Source: Mya arenaria
Lineage: Eukaryota; Mollusca; Bivalvia; Myida; Myidae
Assembly (NCBI RefSeq): GCF_026914265.1
Contig: NC_069129.1
Coordinates: forward strand, 26,333,650-26,397,649
Direction: 5' to 3'
DNA: 64,000 nt
The translations under genes and the position numbers were made by a program. Of this stretch, positions 47,375 through 61,155 are shown one piece after another (position 1 is the first letter of the stretch; the number at the start of each line of letters is the position of its first letter). The notes under the pieces were generated by a model. It saw only the letters and a list, made by a program, of their open reading frames with translations. It ran no database searches and was not told the DNA's origin.

Positions 47375-48868
47375 AATTGACTTGTGCATAATTGTTAAGA
47401 ATAATATATTGATTATTAATATGTTAATTCTTTTTTTCAGCCACTTATGTTGCACAGTCATTACCAAGCGGCCAAGAGATAACCAGAGACGATGGTCTGA
47501 TCGTGCTACACCTTGACGACAACATGAACATGTAACTTATACTTTACACAATAAATTGACAACTAATTATGTTAACATTTGCGAAAGGGAATATTTACCG
47601 AACTGTTGTCTGAAAATGACCGTATATCAGTAGTAGTATTGCAATGGAAGGTGATTATTGAAGAAGTACTAATTGACTTTATATGAAGAACATATTAGTT
47701 AAATTGTATGATGTGTATACAAAGTTCCTTGATGCATATCAGTTACTGAATGTATGTTTTGTTTTAGCTCGGATATAATACAAACCCCAAGCCCAGTGCG
47801 AGATGAACAAGATTGTGATCGTCAGGCGGCAGAAAAGAAGCCGATGTTAAAAGGTGGTAACTAAACCTTTATATAAAATCATCAATCTGTTTGAAGGCCT
47901 CATGACCGCAATTACAGATAGCCTTTACATTCAATGAGCACTTTTTAGAACTTAAATGTTATAGATTAAAGGCATAACACATGTTTGTCAATAAATGAAA
48001 ATCAAGAAATAACATACTAAATATTTATTAACAGGGAATAAAAGCACACTGAAAAGGAAAGGAGAAAGAACGGAGGATTTGTACGATCTTGAGGAGCAGC
48101 GCTTGAACGCTGAATTAAAATCATTTAGGGCCCAAGAGAGGTATTGGACGGAAAAGAACAAAAGGGAGGCAGCAGTTCATGAACTTAACATTGAACTTTT
48201 GAAGAGAAGAGTCGAAAACGAAAACTATACTTAAAATATATTTAAATGAATGTAAAAATTCCAACATCATCTTAAGAACCAATTCTTCGTATTTGTCATT
48301 TTTAGCTCGACTTTTCGAAGAATAAGGAGGGCTATACAACTCGCCCAACGTCTGCGTCCGGTTAACGTTTTAGGGCAATTTGGGCTTTTCACTATAAATC
48401 GAATAGCCTTCATCTAATTGACTTAATACTTCACACAGTTGTTCATGTCCGTTACAGGATGAGGTAAGGTTACTCCATATTATCCTTTATACAAATTATG
48501 GCCCCTAATTGATTATGGAACTTATGTTAAAGCAACTGTGCACCAGATGATTAATTTGCAAGAAAAAAGGAAATTGTCGAAACTGACAAAAACTTGGAAT
48601 TAATGTGTACAATTAATTGAAAATAACTAACCGGCCCCAATTTCTCGAAAATTCTTAAGTACGTTAACTTAATAACATATTCAGTAAAAATAACGCTCTC
48701 AGCTGAGTAGGTTAGCTAAATTCCATTTCTTGAACGTGCTCAATAAGCTACTCAACTGAGTAAAAATAACGCGATTATCTTTTCGGTCATTTCGGTTAAA
48801 AGAGAGCTCTTCGGTAAAAAAGGTAAGAAAGTATAAAGTTCGGGAAAATCTGACAACAGACGATAGCA

Positions 48869-51800
48869 ATGAAAAAATCTTGCACAATGGACAATGGAAG
48901 CAAAAGAGCTCCTAACTGGACAAAAGCAGAGAAAAGCTACTGCCTCGAGCTGATATCAGTCGAGTCTGATGTACTGTTCGGAACATTTCGAGGGGCCACA
49001 CAAGGTGGCAAGCTAAAAAAAACAGCCTGGGAAGGCGTTTGTAAAAAGCTTAATGCGTAAGACACAGCCCTTTTGTTCACATTTTTTTTATCAAACATGC
49101 ATTATTACAGTAATTAAATAACTATACGATACAATAAACATGTTTATACAATAATTTATTATTTTGTCATATGATTTATTAAACGGTAAACAATACGGGC
49201 ATGAAATTCAAACTTTTGAAAGAATCTTACCGCAAAGAATCTAGTGCCTTCTATCTTTCATTGGCTGCAACTGTATCATTTTTATTTAATTGTTAAGTCC
49301 TGGTTCACATAGTTTATGTAACGTGTAAAGTTTAGTCCACCTGGTCCTTTGACGTTTATTATTTATTGTGCCAGACTCGAGACAGGGATACAGAAGAAAT
49401 GTCAAAATAATAAAAAATATCCCTGATCGCTCTCGATTATTGTGGCTATTGTAAATTTAGCTTCGATCATTGTGAAATATGCTAAAAGAATCCCGTAAAA
49501 ATTGAACACACCGTTGAACACAGTTGTGTCTATTTTTATCAAGACACCTTCAGCATGATTTGTTTTCACTTCCTTTTTCTAAGTGTTTGTCGATGTAAGC
49601 TTTTATGTATGAGAAATTGGTTTCTTTCCATTGTCTGTAAAATCACATGTTAAATGTACTGGAATAACAGCAACTATTGTATTAACTGAACCAAATCTGA
49701 GAAAGTAGATATGGAAATTCAGCCCTATTTCCATGCGGTACTTTATGTTAACTTTCACTGATTATATGTAAATCATAATATCAGTATATTACAAAAATGT
49801 TAACACGGATACACGATAATTATACATCCATTTTTCTCACAAATATTAGATTTGCACTGTGTAAAAAGTATGACCTCAGGTCTGACGAATGACTGATATT
49901 TTTGAAAACTTTACACATGTCAGGCATCGAACGATGACGTCATCTACACGAGCAATCAAACTGCGTGTGCGTGTTAAATTTGTGTGGTATAAAAGTTCAT
50001 GTAATAGTGTATTGAATTTTTTTATCAACAGTCGTGACCCTTATTGGTTTAATACATAACGATACATATACAACAACCTTCAGTCGATCTATGTTTTATT
50101 TATTATGTCTTGCCATTACAGAACTATGGGATGTACTGCAATGTATCACCATTAATCGCAATTAATCAGTCCAGTGCTTTTATAATATGCATTCTATTGA
50201 ATGCTAGTCTTTGAAAAAAAATATATGATATTGTTTTACAATATTTTAACTTGTTTATATTCTATGTCCTAATTTTGTTTTAAGATTGACGTTTTGTTTG
50301 TCACCCTAACATTATGATGTAGAACTCGATAGTATTTTGTATCTTTTTTTTTAGCTCTGGTCTGGTTACGAACATGAGGAGTGTTGACGAGATTAAGACG
50401 ATGTGGAGAAACGCAAAAGGACGAGGTTCGCTTAATACGCTTACTACGCTAAACTGTCTAACCCCGTTTGCTCTAACTCAGGAAAAATCGGGCTAGGTGG
50501 GATGTCTAACCTTCAGAATATAAACATCGGTCCTTCATATCCAGTTCGATCAGCAATTCTGGCCAAAAGAGTTCGAGCCAACGGGGTGCGGCTGTATTTA
50601 AAAGTTGAATAATTATTCTTGTGTCGCCTGTACGTATGACTGACGGTCAGTCAAATATAAGGAACCGTTTGCCACAATGTATTATCTATAAAAAGGATAA
50701 AATTTACTTCAATATGCTGTACTATGTGAAGAATCTACGTCAATTAATTTGCCTTTGCTTTTAAATCACCGCCGCACGTATTTTGTTAACCGCATGGTGA
50801 TATTTACTATAAAGCATTGTAGCTGTACTGATACTTGAATTTTGCTTTCTGTTTTCAATGCATTTTCATACACGGACGTTATTTTATTCAGTAAAAGAAA
50901 AGGTAGATAAAAGTAAAATGACTGGTGCTGGTGTGATTGAGCCCCTAACAGCATGCGAAGAGTTCGTTAGCAACCACATGTACGCTAACAATCAGTGCCA
51001 GTTGCTAGGGATTCCCGGAGGATCAGAAACAGGTGAGATTACTGAATTCGTACATATTTCGACTGTTGTGATTGTTCAATATGCATTATATTAACGTTAC
51101 TCAATCGCCAAAATTCAAAAACATGAGAAACATTAGAACGCTTTAAGGCCGTGCGTATTTGTGCGTAACGATCTGTAACTATAATGCACCAGTCAGTAAC
51201 CACGGCCCCTCCAGGTCGGGGGAATAGCGGGGACTTTGACTTTCGGTACAGCCAACCCCAGGTAAAATCGCCACCCTGCGGGAACGAAGTGATGGTCAAA
51301 TCCCCGCGAAATGCCCCCGCACCCCAGGGAGCCTAAGTAAGGCAAATTCTCCGCTTTTTTGCGCAAATACAAAACCACCGCATTCAACCGGCACTGCGGG
51401 GCCACATGAAAGGTAAAAACACGGCCCATTTCCCCGGCTGTCCCCGGACCTGGTGGGGGCGTGGTTACAATTGACTTGTGCATAATTGTTAAGAATAATA
51501 TATTGATTATTAATATGTTAATTCTTTTTTTCAGCCACTTATGTTGCACAGTCATTACCAAGCGGCCAAGAGATAACCAGAGACGATGGTCTGATCGTGC
51601 TACACCTTGACGACAACATGAACATGTAACTTATACTTTACACAATAAATTGACAACTAATTATGTTAACATTTGCGAAAGGGAATATTTACCGAACTGT
51701 TGTCTGAAAATGACCGTATATCAGTAGTAGTATTGCAATGGAAGGTGATTATTGAAGAAGTACTAATTGACTTTATATGAAGAACATATTAGTTAAATTG

Positions 51801-52328
51801 TATGATGTGTATACAAAGTTCCTTGATGCATATCAGTTACTGAATGTATGTTTTGTTTTAGCTCGGATATAATACAAACCCCAAGCCCAGTGCGAGATGA
51901 ACAAGATTGTGATCGTCAGGCGGCAGAAAAGAAGCCGATGTTAAAAGGTGGTAACTAAACCTTTATATAAAATCATCAATCTGTTTGAAGGCCTCATGAC
52001 CGCAATTACAGATAGCCTTTACATTCAATGAGCACTTTTTAGAACTTAAATGTTATAGATTAAAGGCATAACACATGTTTGTCAATAAATGAAAATCAAG
52101 AAATAACATACTAAATATTTATTAACAGGGAATAAAAGCACACTGAAAAGGAAAGGAGAAAGAACGGAGGATTTGTACGATCTTGAGGAGCAGCGCTTGA
52201 ACGCTGAATTAAAATCATTTAGGGCCTAAGAGAGGTATTGGACGGAAAATAACAAAAGGGAGGCAGCAGTTCATGAACTTAACATTGAACTTTTGAAGAG
52301 AAGAGTCGAAAACGAAAACTATACTTAA
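48869..52328 (+). pseudogene. Myb/SANT-like protein, copy 2 (truncated by a stop in exon 6)
   Basis: Exons 48869-49056, 50355-50425, 50892-51032, 51535-51625, 51862-51947 and 52129-52328. The Myb-like domain is open, with one Glu-to-Lys change (NWTKAEKS). A TAA at 52227-52229 in exon 6 replaces a Gln codon and removes the last 33 residues, most of the second coiled-coil segment, leaving about 225 residues. A truncated DNA-binding protein could still be made, so calling it dead is inference. One T shorter than copy 1 in the MITE of intron 3. Confidence 0.8.
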
Positions 52329-52963
52329 AATATATTTAAATGAATGTAAAAATTCCCAACATCATCTTAAGAACCAATTCTTCGTATTTGTCATTTTTAG
52401 CTCGACTTTTCGAAGAATAAGGAGGGCTATACAACTCGCCCAACGTCTGCGTCCGGTTAACGTTTTAGGGCAATTTGGGCTTTTCACTATAAATCGAATA
52501 GCCTTCATCTAATTGACTTAATACTTCACACAGTTGTTCATGTCCGTTACAGGATGAGGTAAGGTTACTCCATATTATCCTTTATACAAATTATGGCCCC
52601 TGATTGATTATGGAACTTATGTTAAAGCAACTGTGCACCAGATGATTAATTTGCAAGAAAAAAGGAAATTGTCGAAACTGACAAAAACTTGGAATTAATG
52701 TGTACAATTAATTGAAAATAACTAACCGGCCCCAATTTCTCGAAAATTCTTAAGTACGTTAACTCAATAACATATTCAGTAAAAATAACGCTCTCAGCTG
52801 AGTAGGTTAGCTAAATTCCATTTCTTGAACGTGCTCAATAAGCTACTCAACTGAGTAAAAATAACGCGATTATCTTTTCGGTCATTTCGGTTAAAAGAGA
52901 GCTCTTCGGTAAAAAAGGTAAGAAAGTATAAAGTTCGGGAAAATCTGACAACAGACGATAGCA

Positions 52964-55900
52964 ATGAAAAAATCTTGCACAATGGACAATGGAAGCAAAA
53001 GAGCTCCCTAACTGGACAGAAGCAGAGAAAAGCTACTGCCTCGAGCTGATATCAGTCGAGTCTGATGTACTGTTCGGAACATTTCGAGGGGCCACACAAG
53101 GTGGCAAGCTAAAAAAAACAGCCTGGGAAGGCGTTTGTAAAAAGCTTAATGCGTAAGACACAGCCCTTTTGTTCACATTTTTTTTTATCAAACATGCATT
53201 ATTACAGTAATTAAATAACTATACGATACAATAAACATGTTTATACAATAATTTATTATTTTGTCATATGATTTATTAAACGGTAAACAATACGGGCATG
53301 AATTTCAAACTTTTGAAAGAATCTTACCGCAAAGAATCTAGTGCCTTCTATCTTTCATTGGCTGCAACTGTATCATTTTTATTTAATTGTTAAGTCCTGG
53401 TTCACATATTTTATGTAACGTGTAAAGTTTAGTCCACCTGGTCCTTTGACGTTTATTATTTATTGTGCCAGACTCGAGACAGGGATACAGAAGAAATGTC
53501 AAAATAATAAAAAATATCCCTGATCGCTCTCGATTATTGTGGCTATTGTAAATTTAGCTTCGATCATTGTGAAATATGCTAAAAGAATCCCGTAAAAATT
53601 GAACACACCGTTGAACACAGTTGTGTCTATTTTTATCAAGACACCTTCAGCATGATTTGTTTTCACTTCCTTTTTCTAAGTGTTTGTCGATGTAAGCTTT
53701 TATGTATGAGAAATTGGTTTCTTTCCATTGTCTGTAAAATCACATGTTAAATGTACTGGAATAACAGCAACTATTGTATTAACTGAACCAAATCTGAGAA
53801 AGTAGATATGGAAATTCAGCCCTATTTCCATGCGGTACTTTATGTTAACTTTCACTGATTATATGTAAATCATAATATCAGTATATTACAAAAATGTTAA
53901 CACGGATACACGATAATTATACATCCATTTTTCTCACAAATATTAGATTTGCACTGTGTAAAAAGTATGACCTCAGGTCTGACGAATGACTGATATTTTT
54001 GAAAACTTTACACATGTCAGGCATCGAACGATGACGTCATCTACACGAGCAATCAAACTGCGTGTGCGTGTTAAATTTGTGTGGTATAAAAGTTCATGTA
54101 ATAGTGTATTGAATTTTTTTATCAACAGTCGTGACCCTTATTGGTTTAATACATAACGATACATATACAACAACCTTCAGTCGATCTATGTTTTATTTAT
54201 TATGTCTTGCCATTACAGAACTATGGGATGTACTGCAATGTATCACCATTAATCGCAATTAATCAGTCCCGTGCTTTTATAATATGCATTCTATTGAATG
54301 CTAGTCTTTGAAAAAAAATATATGATATTGTTTTACAATATTTTAACTTGTTTATATTCTATGTCCTAATTTTGTTTTAAGATTGACGTTTTGTTTGTCA
54401 CCCTAACATTATGATGTAGAACTCGATAGTATTTTGTATCTTTTTTTTTTAGCTCTGGTCTGGTTACGAACATGAGGAGTGTTGACGAGATTAAGACGAT
54501 GTGGAGAAACGCAAAAGGACGAGGTTCGCTTAATACGCTTACTACGCTAAACTGTCTAACCCCGTTTGCTCTAACTCAGGAAAAATCGGGCTAGGTGGGA
54601 TGTCTAACCTTCAGAATATAAACATCGGTCCTTCATATCCAGTTCGATCAGCAATTCTGGCCAAAAGAGTTCGAGCCAACGGGGTGCGGCTGTATTTAAA
54701 AGTTGAATAATTATTCTTGTGTCGCCTGTACGTATGACTGACGGTCAGTCAAATATAAGGAACCGTTTGCCACAATGTATTATCTATAAAAAGGATAAAA
54801 TTTACTTCAATATGCTGTACTATGTGAAGAATCTACGTCAATTAATTTGCCTTTGCTTTTAAATCACCGCCGCACGTATTTTGTTAACCGCATGGTGATA
54901 TTTACTATAAAGCATTGTAGCTGTACTGATACTTGAATTTTGCTTTCTGTTTTCAATGCATTTTCATACACGGACGTTATTTTATTCAGTAAAAGAAAAG
55001 GTAGATAAAAGTAAAATGACTGGTGCTGGTGTGATTGAGCCCCTAACAGCATGCGAAGAGTTCGTTAGCAACCACATGTACGCTAACAATCAGTGCCAGT
55101 TGCTAGGGATTCCCGGAGGATCAGAAACAGGTGAGATTACTGAATTCGTACATATTTCGACTGTTGTGATTGTTCAATATGCATTATATTAACGTTACTC
55201 AATCGCCAAAATTCAAAAACATGAGAAACATTAGAACGCTTTAAGGCCGTGCGTATTTGTGCGTAACGATCTGTAACTATAATGCACCAGTCAGTAACCA
55301 CGGCCCCTCCAGGTCGGGGGAATAGCGGGGACTTTGACTTTCGGTACAGCCAACCCCAGGTAAAATCGCCACCCTGCGGGAACGAAGTGATGGTCAAATC
55401 CCCGCGAAATGCCCCCGCACCCCAGGGAGCCTAAGTAAGGCAAATTCTCCGCTTTTTTTGCGCAAATACAAAACCACCGCATTCAACCGGCACTGCGGGG
55501 CCACATGAAAGGTAAAAACACGGCCCATTTCCCCGGCTGTCCCCGGACCTGGTGGGGGCGTGGTTACAATTGACTTGTGCATAATTGTTAAGAATAATAT
55601 ATTGATTATTAATATGTTAATTCTTTTTTTCAGCCACTTATGTTGCACAGTCATTACCAAGCGGCCAAGAGATAACCAGAGACGATGGTCTGATCGTGCT
55701 AAACCTTGACGACAACATGAACATGTAACTTATACTTTACACAATAAATTGACAACTAATTATGTTAACATTTGCGAAAGGGAATATTTACCGAACTGTT
55801 GTCTGAAAATGACCGTATATCAGTAGTAGTATTGCAATGGAAGGTGATTATTGAAGAAGTACTAATTGACTTTATATGAAGAACATATTAGTTAAATTGT

Positions 55901-56427
55901 ATGATGTGTATACAAAGTTCCTTGATGCATATCAGTTACTGAATGTATGTTTTGTTTTAGCTCGGATATAATACAAACCCCAAGCCCAGTGCGAGATGAA
56001 CAAGATTGTGATCGTCAGGCGGCAGAAAAGAAGCCGATGTTAAAAGGTGGTAACTAAACCTTTATATAAAATCATCAATCTGTTTGAAGGCCTCATGACC
56101 GCAATTACAGATAGCCTTTACATTCAATGAGCACTTTTTAGAACTTAAATGTTATAGATTAAAGGCATAACACATGTTTGTCAATAAATGAAAATCAAGA
56201 AATAACATACTAAATATTTATTAACAGGGAATAAAAGCACACTGAAAAGGAAAGGAGAAAGAACGGAGGATTTGTACGATCTTGAGGAGCAGCGCTTGAA
56301 CGCTGAATTAAAATCATTTAGGGCCTAAGAGAGGTATTGGACGGAAAATAACAAAAGGGAGGCAGCAGTTCATGAACTTAACATTGAACTTTTGAAGAGA
56401 AGAGTCGAAAACGAAAACTATACTTAA
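52964..56427 (+). pseudogene. Myb/SANT-like protein, copy 3 (frameshift in exon 1 and stop in exon 6)
   Basis: Exons 52964-53152, 54453-54523, 54990-55130, 55634-55724, 55961-56046 and 56228-56427. One extra base in CTCCCTAACTGG (53004-53015) shifts the frame within the Myb-like domain and gives an immediate TAA. The TAA of exon 6 seen in copy 2 is also present, at 56326-56328. Exon 4 has one further substitution (CTACACCTT to CTAAACCTT). The most damaged complete copy. Confidence 0.82.
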
Positions 56428-57061
56428 AATATATTTAAATGAATGTAAAAATCCCAACATCATCTTAAGAACCAATTCTTCGTATTTGTCATTTTTAGCT
56501 CGACTTTTCGAAGAATAAGGAGGGCTATACAACTCGCCCAACGTCTGCGTCCGGTTAACGTTTTAGGGCAATTTGGGCTTTTCACTATAAATCGAATAGC
56601 CTTCATCTAATTGACTTAATACTTCACACAGTTGTTCATGTCCGTTACAGGATGAGGTAAGGTTACTCCATATTATCCTTTATACAAATTATGGCCCCTG
56701 ATTGATTATGGAACTTATGTTAAAGCAACTGTGCACCAGATGATTAATTTGCAAGAAAAAAGGAAATTGTCGAAACTGACAAAAACTTGGAATTAATGTG
56801 TACAATTAATTGAAAATAACTAACCGGCCCAAATTTCTCGAAAATTCTTAAGTACGTTAACTCAATAACATATTCAGTAAAAATAACGCTCTCAGCTGAG
56901 TAGGTTAGCTAAATTCCATTTCTTGAACGTGCTCAATAAGCTACTCAACTGAGTAAAAATAACGCGATTATCTTTTCGGTCATTTCGGTTAAAAGAGAGC
57001 TCTTCGGTAAAAAAGGTAAGAAAGTATAAAGTTCGGGAAAATCTGACAACAGACGATAGCA

Positions 57062-60000
57062 ATGAAAAAATCTTGCACAATGGACAATGGAAGCAAAAGA
57101 GCTCCCAACTGGACAGAAGCAGAGAAAAGCTACTGCCTCGAGCTGATATCAGTCGAGTCTGATGTACTGTTCGGAACATTTCGAGGGGCCACACAAGGTG
57201 GCAAGCTAAAAAAAACAGCCTGGGAAGGCGTTTGTAAAAAGCTTAATGCGTAAGACACAGCCCTTTTGTTCACATTTTTTTATCAAACATGCATTATTAC
57301 AGTAATTAAATAACTATACGATACAATAAACATGTTTATACAATAATTTATTATTTTGTCATATGATTTATTAAACGGTAAACAATACGGGCATGAATTT
57401 CAAACTTTTGAAAGAATCTTACCGCAAAGAATCTAGTGCCTTCTATCTTTCATTGGCTGCAACTGTATCATTTTTATTTAATTGTTAAGTCCTGGTTCAC
57501 ATATTTTATGTAACGTGTAAAGTTTAGTCCACCTGGTCCTTTGACGTTTATTATTTATTGTGCCAGACTCGAGACAGGGATACAGAAGAAATGTCAAAAT
57601 AATAAAAAATATCCCTGATCGCTCTCGATTATTGTGGCTATTGTAAATTTAGCTTCGATCATTGTGAAATATGCTAAAAGAATCCCGTAAAAATTGAACA
57701 CACCGTTGAACACAGTTGTGTCTATTTTTATCAAGACACCTTCAGCATGATTTGTTTTCACTTCCTTTTTCTAAGTGTTTGTCGATGTAAGCTTTTATGT
57801 ATGAGAAATTGGTTTCTTTCCATTGTCTGTAAAATCACATGTTAAATGTACTGGAATAACAGCAACTATTGTATTAACTGAACCAAATCTGAGAAAGTAG
57901 ATATGGAAATTCAGCCCTATTTCCATGCGGTACTTTATGTTAACTTTCACTGATTATATGTAAATCATAATATAAGTATATTACAAAAATGTTAACACGG
58001 ATACACGATAATTATACATCCATTTTTCTCACAAATATTAGATTTGCACTGTGTAAAAAGTATGACCTCAGGTCTGACGAATGACTGATATTTTTGAAAA
58101 CTTTACACATGTCAGGCATCGAACGATGACGTCATCTACACGAGCAATCAAACTGCGTGTGCGTGTTAAATTTGTGTGGTATAAAAGTTCATGTAATAGT
58201 GTATTGAATTTTTTTATCAACAGTCGTGACCCTTATTGGTTTAATACATAACGATACATATACAACAACCTTCAGTCGATCTATGTTTTATTTATTATGT
58301 CTTGCCATTACAGAACTATGGGATGTACTGCAATGTATCACCATTAATCGCAATTAATCAGTCCCGTGCTTTTATAATATGCATTCTATTGAATGCTAGT
58401 CTTTGAAAAAAAATATATGATATTGTTTTACAATATTTTAACTTGTTTATATTCTATGTCCTAATTTTGTTTTAAGATTGACGTTTTGTTTGTCACCCTA
58501 ACATTATGATGTAGAACTCGATAGTATTTTGTATCTTTTTTTTTAGCTCTGGTATGGTTACGAACATGAGGAGTGTTGACGAGATTAAGACGATGTGGAG
58601 AAACGCAAAAGGACGAGGTTCGCTTAATACGCTTACTACGCTAAACTGTCTAACCCCGTTTGCTCTAACTCAGGAAAAATCGGGCTAGGTGGGATGTCTA
58701 ACCTTCAGAATATAAACATCGGTCCTTCATATCCAGTTCGATCAGCAATTCTGGCCAAAAGAGTTCGAGCCAACGGGGTGCGGCTGTATTTAAAAGTTGA
58801 ATAATTATTCTTGTGTCGCCTGTACGTATGACTGACGGTTAGTCAAATATAAGGAACCGTTTGCCACAATGTATTATCTATAAAAAGGATTAAATTTACT
58901 TCAATATGCTGTACTATGTGAAGAATCTACGTCAATTAATTTGCCTTTGCTTTTAAATCACCGCCGCACGTATTTTGTTAACCGCATGGTGATATTTACT
59001 ATAAAGCATTGTAGCTGTACTGATACTTGAATTTTGCTTTCTGTTTTCAATGCATTTTCATACACGGACGTTATTTTATTCAGTAAAAGAAAAGGTAGAT
59101 AAAAGTAAAATGACTGGTGCTGGTGTGATTGAGCCCCTAACAGCATGCGAAGAGTTCGTTAGCAACCACATGTACGCTAACAATCAGTGCCAGTTGCTAG
59201 GGATTCCCGGAGGATCAGAAACAGGTGAGATTACTGAATTCGTACATATTTCGACTGTTGTGATTGTTCAATATGCATTATATTAACGTTACTCAATCGC
59301 CAAAATTCAAAAACATGAGAAACATTAGAACGCTTTAAGGCCGTGCGTATTTGTGCGTAACGATCTGTAACTATAATGCACCAGTCAGTAACCACGGCCC
59401 CTCCAGGTCGGGGGAATAGCGGGGACTTTGACTTTCGGTACAGCCAACCCCAGGTAAAATCGCCACCCTGCGGGAACGAAGTGATGGTCAAATCCCCGCG
59501 AAATGCCCCCGCACCCCAGGGAGCCTAAGTAAGGCAAATTCTCCGCTTTTTTTGCGCAAATACAAAACCACCGCATTCAACCGGCACTGCGGGGCCACAT
59601 GAAAGGTAAAAACACGGCCCATTTCCCCGGCTGTCCCCGGACCTGGTGGGGGCGTGGTTACAATTGACTTGTGCATAATTGTTAAGAATAATATATTGAT
59701 TATTAATATGTTAATTCTTTTTTTCAGCCACTTATGTTGCACAGTCATTACCAAGCGGCCAAGAGATAACCAGAGACGATGGTCTGATCGTGCTACACCT
59801 TGACGACAACATGAACATGTAACTTATACTTTACACAATAAATTGACAACTAATTATGTTAACATTTGCGAAAGGGAATATTTACCGAACTGTTGTCTGA
59901 AAATGACCGTATATCAGTAGTAGTATTGCAATGGAAGGTGATTATTGAAGAAGTACTAATTGACTTTATATGAAGAACATATTAGTTAAATTGTATGATG

Positions 60001-60521
60001 TGTATACAAAGTTCCTTGATGCATATCAGTTACTGAATGTATGTTTTGTTTTAGCTCGGATATAATACAAACCCCAAGCCCAGTGCGAGATGAATAAGAT
60101 TGTGATCGTCAGGCGGCAGAAAAGAAGCCGATGTTAAAAGGTGGTAACTAAACCTTTATATAAAATCATCAATCTGTTTGAAGGCCTCATGACCGCAATT
60201 ACAGATAGCCTTTACATTCAATGAGCACTTTTTAGAACTTAAATGTTATAGATTAAAGGCATAACACATGTTTGTCAATAAATGAAAATCAAGAAATAAC
60301 ATACTAAATATTTATTAACAGGGAATAAAAGCACACTGAAAAGGAAAGGAGAAAGAACGGAGGATTTGTACGATCTTGAGGAGCAGCGCTTGAACGCTGA
60401 ATTAAAATCATTTAGGGCCTAAGAGAGGTATTGGACGGAAAATAACAAAAGGGAGGCAGCAGTTCATGAACTTAACATTGAACTTTTGAAGAGAAGAGTC
60501 GAAAACGAAAACTATACTTAA
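57062..60521 (+). pseudogene. Myb/SANT-like protein, copy 4 (stop in exon 6)
   Basis: Exons 57062-57249, 58547-58617, 59084-59224, 59728-59818, 60055-60140 and 60322-60521. The Myb-like domain is open and lacks the Glu-to-Lys change of copy 2. Exon 2 has one substitution (CTGGTATGG for CTGGTCTGG). The shared TAA is at 60420-60422, predicting a product of about 225 residues lacking the last 33. Confidence 0.8.
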
Positions 60522-61155
60522 AATATATTTAAATGAATGTAAAAATCCCAACATCATCTTAAGAACCAATTCTTCGTATTTGTCATTTTAAGCTCGACTT
60601 TTCGAAGAATAAGGAGGGCTATACAACTCGCCCAACGTCTGCGTCCGGTTAACGTTTTAGGGCAATTTGGGCTTTTCACTATAAATCGAATAGCCTTCAT
60701 CTAATTGACTTAATACTTCACACAGTTGTTCATGTCCGTTACAGGATGAGGTAAGGTTACTCCATATTATCCTTTATACAAATTATGGCCCCTGATTGAT
60801 TATGGAACTTATGTTAAAGCAACTGTGCACCAGATGATTAATTTGCAAGAAAAAAGGAAATTGTCGAAACTGACAAAAACTTGGAATTAATGTGTACAAT
60901 TAATTGAAAATAACTAACCGGCCCCAATTTCTCGAAAATTCTTAAGTACGTTAACTCAATAACATATTCAGTAAAAATAACGCTCTCAGCTGAGTAGGTT
61001 AGCTAAATTCCATTTCTTGAACGTGCTCAATAAGCTACTCAACTGAGTAAAAATAACGCGATTATCTTTTCGGTCATTTCGGTTAAAAGAGAGCTCTTCG
61101 GTAAAAAGGGTAAGAAAGTATAAAGTTCGGGAAAATCTGACAACAGACGATAGCA

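Larger units (their letters stand above)
44771..48234 (+). pseudogene. Myb/SANT-like DNA-binding protein, copy 1 (nonsense in exon 1)
   Basis: Six exons: 44771-44958, 46260-46330, 46797-46937, 47441-47531, 47768-47853 and 48035-48234. All phases join and give 777 bases, 258 residues. Exons 1-2 encode a Myb/SANT-like domain of the kind in NAIF1, MSANTD proteins and Harbinger second ORFs (RAPNWTEAEKSYCLELI, KKTAWEGVCKKLNA, RSVDEIKTMWRNAKGR). Exon 6 encodes a charged coiled coil (ERTEDLYDLEEQRLNAELK, HELNIELLKRRVENENYT). The exon 2 donor GTTCGC is weak and abuts a MITE. A TGA at 44891-44893 replaces an Arg codon of the domain. Exon 6 is intact here, unlike copies 2-4. Confidence 0.82.

Noticed and set aside
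46944..47467. Minus-strand open frames of 63-122 codons repeated in each 4.1-kb unit
   Set aside because: They arise from the GC-rich MITE in intron 3 of the plus-strand gene and span its ends. No coding evidence.
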